From positions 8,470 through 65,796 of the forward strand of contig PLZS01000108.1 of NCBI GenBank assembly GCA_003153555.1: DNA of 57,327 nt, read 5' to 3'. The notes below the pieces were generated by a model that saw only the letters and a program-made list of their open reading frames with translations, made no database searches and had not been told where the DNA came from. A program made the position numbers and the translations under genes. This document shows, piece by piece, positions 50,879 through 57,327 of the stretch (positions are counted from its first letter, which is position 1; every line of letters begins with the position of its first letter). The stretch comes from Candidatus Melainabacteria bacterium (GTDB taxonomy: Bacteria; Cyanobacteriota; Vampirovibrionia; Obscuribacterales; Obscuribacteraceae).

Positions 50879-52216
50879 CTAAGTTTTTGGAACCGTTGAG
50901 CGGATGCCAGCCAGAGTGCGCTTGGTGACAGGATGATCGACACCGAGCGATTCAGTTAGTATTTTCGTGCCCCGTGTTAAGTCGTCGCGAAACTTGTTCT
51001 CATTCTTATTCGACTGCTCTGTGCGTGCTCGATCGACCAATGCAACGCCGATATCGGGATGCATTGGGCTGAGTCTCTTTTCGCGAATGAAGACACATTG
51101 GTTTTGTAACTTCTGCGCATCCGCTATTTTTCCCTGCGCTAAGTAAACATTGCCCAACAAGTTAAAAGTGGTGGCAAGATCAGGATGTTCGTCTCCCAAG
51201 GTTTTGCGTTGAATCGAGATTGCTCGTTTCAGCAGCGGCTGAGCTTTGTCGTAGTCATGCCGCTTGGCTGATAACTCCGCCATTCCCATCAATGTCTTGG
51301 CAATCAATGGATTAGAAGAGCCAAGCACGTTGGTGCGAATATCCAACGCTTGTCTATATAGACTTTCTGCTTCGTCCAAACGATTCATGTCGCGATACAG
51401 TCCGGCTAAGTTATTCATATCAGTAGCGGTGAAAGGATGATAACTTCCCAACGCGGTTTGATCGATTAGCAGTGCACGAAGATAATATTTTTCAGACTCG
51501 GCGTACCTTCCTTGATCTCGATAAATGCCGCCTAAGTTGTCCAGAAGAACCGCATTACCAACGTCGTTTCGTCCAAGAGATTTTTCCTTTATTGCAAGAG
51601 CTTCTTTGTAGTATTTTTCTGCGTCAGCATATTTGCCCTCATCGCGCAAAACTTTTCCGGTGCCATTTAGGATCGCAGCCCGATTGGCATCGTCCTTTCT
51701 AATGCGCTTATCCCAGATGGATAGCGCTTCACGAAACATTTTTTCTGATTCAACGTAGCGCCCCTGATCTCGATAGAGTGTAGCCAAATTGTTTAAACTC
51801 ATAGGCAATTCCGGTCGATTGTTTCCGAGCGTTCTTGCGATCTCGACGGCTTTGTCGTAATAGGGTTCAGCGTCTTTAAACCGATATTGGGTGCGATATA
51901 ACTCAGCCAGGTTGTTAAAAACTTTTGCCCGGCGCAAATCGGTTGGGGAAAACTTCTCTGATTCTTTCAGCGCTTCTTTGAATTTCACTTCTGCGACAGC
52001 ATAGTCGCCTTGTTTGTAATAACTCTCGCCCAGGCCAATCGCCGTATAGAAAGGAACGCTTTGTACAGTCAGCACTGCTGCCCATGAAAGCGAAACGAGC
52101 CAGACTCCACGTCGATACCATTTGAATTTTGGGTTGTTCAAGACCTTCGCTTGGAACAGCCTTTGAGATTGCTGCAAGCCCTGGACCAATTTCTTGAACT
52201 TGTTGGGTTGATTCAT
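50879..52216 (-). CDS. Membrane-anchored kinesin-light-chain-type TPR protein
   Basis: A 445-residue protein. The ATG at 52216 is preferred; the frame opens 99 bp earlier without a site. A basic N-terminus precedes one membrane helix (about 40-60, GVWLVSLSWAAVLTVQSVPFYTAI), then the chain is built of about seven TPR units with the KLC pattern (LNNLATLYRDQGRYVESEKMFREALSI). TPRs of this type bind partner proteins. The helix segment resembles the signal region of the TPR-caspase protein (AAAMLTVQTLPVFAAG), suggesting a common export family. A hairpin lies upstream at 52291. Confidence 0.88.
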   Translation of the reverse strand: MNQPNKFKKLVQGLQQSQRLFQAKVLNNPKFKWYRRGVWLVSLSWAAVLTVQSVPFYTAIGLGESYYKQGDYAVAEVKFKEALKESEKFSPTDLRRAKVFNNLAELYRTQYRFKDAEPYYDKAVEIARTLGNNRPELPMSLNNLATLYRDQGRYVESEKMFREALSIWDKRIRKDDANRAAILNGTGKVLRDEGKYADAEKYYKEALAIKEKSLGRNDVGNAVLLDNLGGIYRDQGRYAESEKYYLRALLIDQTALGSYHPFTATDMNNLAGLYRDMNRLDEAESLYRQALDIRTNVLGSSNPLIAKTLMGMAELSAKRHDYDKAQPLLKRAISIQRKTLGDEHPDLATTFNLLGNVYLAQGKIADAQKLQNQCVFIREKRLSPMHPDIGVALVDRARTEQSNKNENKFRDDLTRGTKILTESLGVDHPVTKRTLAGIRSTVPKT

Positions 52217-52290
52217 GTTCGTCTTGGTAGTGCACTGGTGCTGACGAAAGTCAGGACTTTCGACCAGCAGGATTAGGTTGTTTGGTAAGT

Positions 52291-52316
52291 AGTGTTGCTG
52301 TTGCTCTAGCAACACT
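52291..52316. other. Hairpin upstream of the TPR gene
   Basis: AGTGTTGC and GCAACACT form a perfect 8-bp stem with a 10-nt loop, about 75 bp upstream of the TPR protein start. It could be an operator or a 5'-leader structure; nothing else supports it. Confidence 0.35.
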
Positions 52317-52440
52317 GAGTTAAGGTTACAGTTGGCGGATTTGATCGTCTACAGGGATTTCCCTGAGCTATAGGCAGGAGGACATCAATTAGGAATTCTG
52401 GCGGTTGCCGTGAACCCCATGTCGTGCCAATGACAATAAA

Positions 52441-52473
52441 GCGTGCCTTCAGCTAGCGCTGAAGTGAGCACGC
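52441..52473 (-). terminator. Intrinsic terminator of the DUF6745 gene
   Basis: On the minus strand GCGTGC and GCACGC enclose a second stem TTCAGC-GCTA-GCTGAA, followed by TTTATTG. It starts right after the stop codon at 52475. Confidence 0.7.
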
Positions 52474-52474
52474 G

Positions 52475-54331
52475 TCACGTTTGTACCAGCGGAGAATACT
52501 CCTCGGAGGTCATTCCAAATGTCCATGCAACAGCGGCTTTCGCCGTTGTAATATGCGGCGGTACTCTCAAGAAGTATTCTTTGAAGCTGCCATCTGGTTC
52601 TGTGGTTGAATTGACGACTTTAACCATAACAATGGGTTCAAAAGCTGGGTCTATCTCTTGAATGTAAAGCACGCCGCATTCATCTCGATGGATTTCAGTC
52701 GCGTCACTATCGATCAGGAAGTTTTTGAATCCATATCGTTCGAGCATCAGCCGACGAATCTCTAGGTTCGGTTCCTTCTTTATGTCCTCAACAGTTATCG
52801 TTTCAGGCTTCTCGATTAGTTGCCGAGTCACCCGCATACCTTGCCAGTGATAAAGCTTCCAAGAATCTTTCCAAAGATACGACGGTCCATTAGTGCCGTG
52901 AGGTCGGCTTTCTTCGTCAATGCTGCAGATTTCCGGAAAATCGGAAACGATACAAAATTCCTCATGCATAATGGTGGCACCGCAATTGGTGACTACATCT
53001 TGCCACGCCGAATATTTTTCCGCAGCTGGAGGTTTTAAGCCAAGCACTTCTTTTAGTGCCGACGTCAGGCATTCGTCATATCGTTGAGTGTTGCCGCTTT
53101 TCATCAATTTCCTGCAGTCACCAACGCACGACAACATGAGGTCGCGAACGTTTTCATCGCCATCGCTTAGTTCGGTTGCCAGTCGCTCTAGCAGTGAACT
53201 CGTAGCAGGAAATTCTCCATCGAATTCTTGACGAAGTTGATTCGTGCCACTCGCGACTGATGTGGCTTGAAAAATTGCCTCGGAAATATTGTTCTCGAAT
53301 TCCTGATCTTGATCCTTTGTTGCAAATGAATTGTCGTTGCTTACTGTCGCTTCTCTTGCGTCAGATACGGCACTGTTCATTGCGTCTCCAGCGGTTCCAT
53401 GCATCGACCTGACAAGTGTAGAACTCTTACTATAATCTATCAATCTTGCGAAGGTCGTTTCAGTAGCGGCGTCAACCGCATCTTCAATCCCATAGAATGC
53501 AGTTTGAACCGTTGCCTCATACATTTCATCCGAGACGAGAGCCTTAAAAGCTTCGCTGCTCGAATCTGCGTCGGCAGTTTTGTTCTTTTGGGTATAGCAC
53601 AGAGCCGTGGCAAAGCTGCCAGCAATTGCCACCACCAGTGGGCTCGAAGCGATCACGATGCGCGGCTGTTTCAATCCGAAGGAGCGGTAGAGATTATTTA
53701 TTGCGGAGATTAGTTTATCGCGCTCTATCGGCTCCGTTCGCTTCGCGCGGTGCATCCAATTGTCCATGAATTCTTTTAGCTTTTGTTTTTCTGCCTCTGT
53801 TATGCCACCACTGGCATAATCTGGACGACGGATCATAAATGCATCCGTTTCATCGCTAAGGTAACGATCCGGTTTGTCGACAATGATTTCATAGTTATCT
53901 ATCTGTATCCATCTGCGTAGATCAGAAATCGCCTTTAGCACCTTTTTGCGCATCTTCCAGATGCTGGCGCTGTTTTCTCGCAGATTTTTTGTTCGGCACA
54001 TTCGTATTATGTTCGAGATATCGTTCATGCCTGGTCTCAGAACTGTAGACGCAAAGTCGGACATGGGAGCAACCTTTTGAATATCAAAATACACTCCCGC
54101 TTCGAGCCTTGATTCCGAATCAGCAGGCTTAGACTCCGTGACTTTAAGATAGAGTGTTCCGTCGACTGCCTGGAATATACTTGCCACCATGCGCCTGCGA
54201 ATCACTTTTCCGCAAAGGATTATCATGCGTGCGTTTTCTATCCAATCAGTTTGAACAGCATTTGCAGGTAATTCAGATCGGAGTTTCTTTAGCCGTACTT
54301 CGCCGTTGTGCATTTCTTTCTTCAGACCCAC
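52475..54331 (-). CDS. DUF6745-type protein with unusual N-terminal and helical middle part
   Basis: A 618-residue protein. The C-terminal about 130 residues match the DUF6745 pattern known from Cyanobacteria and Actinobacteria: LYHWQGMRVTRQLIEKPETITVEDIKKEPNLEIRRLMLERYG, then TEPDGSFKEYFLRVPPHITTAKAAVAWTFGMTSEEYSPL. A short part at about 220-245 (RIVIASSPLVVAIAGSF) also fits the family. The first 120 residues are unlike the usual members, and residues about 260-400 are an Ala/Ser/Glu/Asp-rich helical stretch. No membrane segment or signal is seen. The start is GTG and uncertain; an ATG six codons later is possible. The biochemical function of this family is unknown. Confidence 0.8.
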   Translation of the reverse strand: MGLKKEMHNGEVRLKKLRSELPANAVQTDWIENARMIILCGKVIRRRMVASIFQAVDGTLYLKVTESKPADSESRLEAGVYFDIQKVAPMSDFASTVLRPGMNDISNIIRMCRTKNLRENSASIWKMRKKVLKAISDLRRWIQIDNYEIIVDKPDRYLSDETDAFMIRRPDYASGGITEAEKQKLKEFMDNWMHRAKRTEPIERDKLISAINNLYRSFGLKQPRIVIASSPLVVAIAGSFATALCYTQKNKTADADSSSEAFKALVSDEMYEATVQTAFYGIEDAVDAATETTFARLIDYSKSSTLVRSMHGTAGDAMNSAVSDAREATVSNDNSFATKDQDQEFENNISEAIFQATSVASGTNQLRQEFDGEFPATSSLLERLATELSDGDENVRDLMLSCVGDCRKLMKSGNTQRYDECLTSALKEVLGLKPPAAEKYSAWQDVVTNCGATIMHEEFCIVSDFPEICSIDEESRPHGTNGPSYLWKDSWKLYHWQGMRVTRQLIEKPETITVEDIKKEPNLEIRRLMLERYGFKNFLIDSDATEIHRDECGVLYIQEIDPAFEPIVMVKVVNSTTEPDGSFKEYFLRVPPHITTAKAAVAWTFGMTSEEYSPLVQT

Positions 54332-54482
54332 ATAGTCGCTATGTTCGGTTTTATAGATTTAGGTTGAATGAATGTATTAACCAATAATCATTATCGCATC
54401 GCTGGTAGTTGCTGTTGCAGAGTCTGGGATTTGCACGACCAACCTAATCCGCTGGACGGTTTATTTCTGCTATAAATCGGAA

Positions 54483-55430
54483 ATGATCGAACCTGATGCC
54501 GCCGAACCGCTGTACCGTCTAATCCGAAGGATAAGGAAGCCGGAGAGTTTGCGCGAGCTTATGGCCGCATGTTTGCGTAGTGTTCATATGGGTGATCCAT
54601 TTTCTGCGGACGAGGGCGCTTTGCCAGAGCCGCCTCAGATTCTTCGAGAACAGGTTTCGGTCTCTGAGATTACAATTGGTGGAATTCGGTGTGCGATCTA
54701 TTCCCTGGTAGGGAACTCCACGCGCCTTCCATTGATGCTCTACATGCACGGTGGTGGCTTCGTGGTTGGATGTTCTGAAGACACTGATTACATCACGCGT
54801 ATGCTTTGTCATTCAAATAACATCGTCGTTGTCAGTGTCAATTATCGGCTGGCGCCAGAAACTGTTTTTCCGGGAGCACTAGATGATTGCGAGCAAGTGC
54901 TCCAATCTTTATTGGACGACGCAGAACAACATTCGATTGATTCTGACGTTGTTTTTCTTTGTGGAGACTCAGCAGGAGCTAATCTTGCAGCATCACTGTC
55001 GCATCGACTTGGGAAATCCAGGGTTACGCCCAAGGGACTCATACTCTTGGCACCATGGTTGGACATGGCCCTTGAATCCTACAGTGAGTACAATCGACTG
55101 GCGGCTAAAGGTATCGTATTTGATGCTCCATTTCTTGCCTATGCTCGTGCTTCTTACGCTGATTTTGACAGTTGGACGGATCCGTTTGTCAGTCCTATAG
55201 GCGTACCGCCTCGTGCTATGCCGCCAACGCTCGTACTGACTGGTTCTGCTGACCCACTGATTGGACAGACTCTGAAACTCAATCGTAATGCACTTAACGC
55301 TGAGTGTACTCATATCCAAACGGTTGTTTATGAAGGCATGCCGCACTGCTTCTATTCATTTCCCAATTTGTTTGCTGAAGAACAAGACTGTTATCGACAA
55401 ATTGCTGAATTTGTAGCCGCGACTCGTTGA
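54483..55430 (+). CDS. Alpha/beta hydrolase, hormone-sensitive-lipase-type esterase
   Basis: A 315-residue esterase of the HSL (family IV) group. The oxyanion motif HGGGFVVG (89-96), the nucleophile Ser163 in GDSAGANLA, Asp257 in SADPL and His288 in GMPHCF complete the triad. It is cytosolic, with no signal peptide. It would hydrolyse short- to medium-chain esters. The ATG at 54483 has no strong ribosome site and follows TATAAA by about ten bases. Confidence 0.92.
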   Translation: MIEPDAAEPLYRLIRRIRKPESLRELMAACLRSVHMGDPFSADEGALPEPPQILREQVSVSEITIGGIRCAIYSLVGNSTRLPLMLYMHGGGFVVGCSEDTDYITRMLCHSNNIVVVSVNYRLAPETVFPGALDDCEQVLQSLLDDAEQHSIDSDVVFLCGDSAGANLAASLSHRLGKSRVTPKGLILLAPWLDMALESYSEYNRLAAKGIVFDAPFLAYARASYADFDSWTDPFVSPIGVPPRAMPPTLVLTGSADPLIGQTLKLNRNALNAECTHIQTVVYEGMPHCFYSFPNLFAEEQDCYRQIAEFVAATR

Positions 55431-55528
55431 CGTGCGCTCCAGGTTCGAAGCACGGTGGACGCGTGAGCTCGGAAAAGCTCCCAGTAACAAAGTACTGAGA
55501 GCTCCTTTTAGCGCATGTTTTGGAGGAG

Positions 55529-56425
55529 TTAGATGCGCCCTGCGGTTAGTGATTTTGTTTTTGCAATGTCTTGCGCAAACTTTGGCGCTTTTGGTTGCCA
55601 TCCGAGTTCAGTCTTCGCTTTGACAGATTCGACTTTTTGATTGAGCGCGAATGCATCAGCAAAGATCGAGAGAGTTTGGCGAGCTTCGCCAATCGTTTGG
55701 GATTTCGCCTGAGCGTTGCCAGTTGCTTTAGCGATATGTTCAGCGATTTCCTTGGCCGTTATGTACTCGGTGCTGGCGTTGTACAGAGACCCTGGCTGAG
55801 CCTTTTCAATGGCGAGTAGGTAGAGGTCAGCGAGGTCATCAATGTGAACTAGTGACCAGTGGTTTTCACCATTGCCTATGTAATTTACCCTGCCTGACTT
55901 TTCTGCTTGTTGGAAAAGGTTATGGATTATGCCAGCATTATCTCCGTACACAATGACGGGTCGGATAACCACTGACTTAATCCCATGCTGGGCTGCAGCA
56001 ATCACTTTCTTTTCATTGTCCACACGCCAGCCTACTATAGGCAACGGCGCATAGGCCGTTTGCTCATCGACGATGGCATCGCCCGTGTCGCCTAGAACCC
56101 AGGTGCCACTTGTATAGATGAAGGTCGTGCTGGTTCCCTTCAGCGCATCAATGATACTGTCCACTGTCAAAGTATCGAATTTGCCGAAGTCGGCGTCATT
56201 AGTGGCTGCAGTGTGGATGACGATATCTGCTTGACGGACTGCGTCGATGTAATTTTCAGGCTGTTTGATATCGCCACGAAATGCTTTTACGCCATTTGCT
56301 TCAAGCTTCTCTACAGATTCGGTTGAACGCGCCAATGCTGTTACTTCGTGACCCTTCGCTAGTGCCGCCTTCGCTACAGCTTTGCCAATATAGCCAGTCG
56401 CGTTAGTCAAAAATACTTTTGCCAT
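55529..56425 (-). CDS. Atypical SDR-family NAD(P)-binding oxidoreductase
   Basis: A 298-residue extended-type SDR protein. The ATG at 56425 is chosen for its AAGGAG site; an upstream frame start has none. The N-terminus KVFLTNATGYIGKAVAKAALAKGHEV is a Rossmann dinucleotide motif. The region usually carrying the catalytic YxxxK reads VGWRVDNEKKV, with no Tyr four residues before Lys, so it may be inactive as a dehydrogenase and act as a redox sensor or isomerase. The later VVIRPVIVYGDNAG and WSLVHIDDLADLYLLAIE segments are standard. The substrate is unknown. Confidence 0.88.
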   Translation of the reverse strand: MAKVFLTNATGYIGKAVAKAALAKGHEVTALARSTESVEKLEANGVKAFRGDIKQPENYIDAVRQADIVIHTAATNDADFGKFDTLTVDSIIDALKGTSTTFIYTSGTWVLGDTGDAIVDEQTAYAPLPIVGWRVDNEKKVIAAAQHGIKSVVIRPVIVYGDNAGIIHNLFQQAEKSGRVNYIGNGENHWSLVHIDDLADLYLLAIEKAQPGSLYNASTEYITAKEIAEHIAKATGNAQAKSQTIGEARQTLSIFADAFALNQKVESVKAKTELGWQPKAPKFAQDIAKTKSLTAGRI

Positions 56426-57096
56426 GTTAAATACTCCTTGGTTCGTGGCCGCGCAATGACGCGCCACTATATGTGGTGTTGAATTTTAGATTGATTGGCT
56501 TCATTCTTCGGAGGTGTTGAGTCCTGGAACAATGCCATAAAAAGATAAAGGTGTTAGGTCCTGTCGACCAGAGCTTTTAATGTCCCGCTAGGGACAGTAC
56601 GTGCGGCAGCACATAGGTGCGCAGTAACACATGGACAAAAGAGACTTCAGGGCAACTTCCTTGCCCGATTGGTTATTAACTGTTGAGACGGTTCGGTTAC
56701 GCATGCTCTAGGTCTAATCGAAGTTCACTCCAGTGAGTATACACACCTCATTCAGGCTCAAACGTTAGAAATTACGATTTGTGTTCTGTTCGATATATTA
56801 ATTGTGGGGATTTGGTTTCGCACCAAATACGGTATCGGGGTGGATGTTTAAAGATTTCTCTTCATTCATTGGCGTAGTGTCGTCTTCGACTATTTCAAAT
56901 TTTTGTTAGTTCTGATGCCACTATCAGCGATGGCGGTTGCCTGGAAAGCTTTGCAAGAACAGTATGCAAATAGTGGTCAATCCGCACAAATAGCGTTAGA
57001 GAATGGCACTCAGCAGTGCATTTTAAGAAGCTTTTCGGACGGGGAAAGCAAAGGGGGCAGATTGATCTGCCCCCTCTAAAATTACAATAAATCGAT
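56426..57096. other. Intergenic region
   Basis: A 670-bp spacer. It contains the short hairpin TGTCCC-GCTA-GGGACA at about 56580 and the terminator at 57052. A 54-codon plus-strand frame (56915-57079) begins at ATG without a ribosome site and is not called. Nothing else is seen. Confidence 0.4.
57052..57075 (-). terminator. Terminator of the gene at the right edge
   Basis: AGGGGGCAGA and TCTGCCCCCT form a perfect 10-bp stem with a 4-nt loop, about 20 bp after the stop of the partial minus-strand gene, followed by TTTGCTTTCC. Confidence 0.7.
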
Positions 57097-57327
57097 TTAG
57101 AATCCAGGTACCATGTTTGAGTATGGGCAAGGAATTGGATTCAAGTTCCTGGCAGAAGAACTGTTGTTGACTTTGATGTCAGCGAATTTGTTCAGCTGCG
57201 CTACACCTTGTCCATCGGTTCCGAAGGCCAATGTGACGAGAGTAATAGCTCCAGTGGGAGTGCCAGTCAAATACTGGAAGTCGGTAGGAAAGAAATTTTC
57301 TTGGTAGTAGCCAACTGGAATACTCTT
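57097..57327 (-). CDS. C-terminal part of an unidentified protein (5' end beyond window)
   Basis: On the minus strand the frame is open from 57327 to a TAA at 57097, encoding 76 residues with no start inside the window. The sequence (for example PVGYYQENFFPTDFQYLTG, ending NMVPGF) is rich in Thr, Gly and aromatic residues and contains one Cys, consistent with the C-terminus of a secreted or pilus-like protein. A strong terminator follows directly. The codon pattern and terminator support a real gene; the family cannot be named from this fragment. Confidence 0.55.
   Translation of the reverse strand, partial: KSIPVGYYQENFFPTDFQYLTGTPTGAITLVTLAFGTDGQGVAQLNKFADIKVNNSSSARNLNPIPCPYSNMVPGF

Noticed and set aside
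56915..57079. 54-codon plus-strand frame with a partly hydrophobic start
   Set aside because: No ribosome site before its ATG, and its stop falls inside the opposite-strand terminator; too weak to call, though a small protein cannot be excluded.
57113..57307. 64-codon plus-strand frame at the right edge
   Set aside because: The opposite-strand frame over the same bases stays open to the edge and ends before a terminator, which is the better explanation.
1..57327. CRISPR arrays, insertion sequences, prophage genes, rRNA
   Set aside because: No repeat-spacer pattern, transposase, integrase, phage structural gene or rRNA segment was recognised on either strand.

Overview
The window is ordinary bacterial chromosome: dense single-copy housekeeping genes, no insertion sequence, prophage, CRISPR array or rRNA. 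The gene set fits a Gram-negative-type (diderm) relative of the Cyanobacteria, most likely the non-photosynthetic Vampirovibrionia/Melainabacteria and perhaps the Obscuribacterales. The clues are a cyanobacterial-type SLH coiled-coil envelope protein, kinesin-light-chain-like TPR proteins, a secreted TPR-caspase, a DUF6745 protein, DUF4388 and many GGDEF-type domains, a GatD-type amidotransferase and a TadE-like protein. The taxonomic call is inference and was not tested by a search.

Layout. 1-10 kb: a diguanylate cyclase cut by the left edge, a zinc-ribbon protein, an M48 protease, an exported amidohydrolase, a poly-proline envelope protein and a large TPR-caspase protein. 9.7-13.7 kb: a TetR regulator and a small membrane protein sharing an 18-bp promoter box, a Tat-exported propeller-like protein and YggT. 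13.8-21.9 kb: thiL, folD, two small membrane proteins, cinA with an extra C-terminal domain, a degenerate GGDEF protein, the divergent queuosine genes queA/queG, and an XRE regulator with a strong terminator. 22-25.8 kb: a co-directional run of a degenerate GGDEF protein, secD, secF and a stand-alone MshEN-like protein. 26-29 kb: a His-rich zinc-ribbon protein, a phased repeat array and a deaminase-type amidohydrolase. 29.2-33.2 kb: the yceD-rpmF-plsX-fabH-fabD lipid cluster. 33.3-37.5 kb: two paralogous pseudo-GGDEF proteins, one a 1065-residue multidomain protein. 37.6-46 kb: saccharopine-dehydrogenase-like protein, FAD-Rieske oxidoreductase behind a perfect 19-bp palindrome, GatD, SLH protein, HisN-like phosphatase and an orphan histidine kinase. 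46-57 kb: TadE-like protein, ribosomal L25, tRNA-Gln, recN, mrp, a TPR protein, a DUF6745 protein, an esterase, an atypical SDR and a gene cut by the right edge.

The main theme is cyclic-di-GMP. One GGDEF protein has both an intact signature and an I-site. Three others have lost the signature but keep an RxxD I-site motif exactly five residues upstream, the pattern of ligand-binding rather than ligand-making domains. Two proteins also carry MshEN-like repeats, a known c-di-GMP-binding fold. Two of these candidate sensors flank secDF on the same strand. If confirmed, the region encodes one producer and several dedicated receptors.
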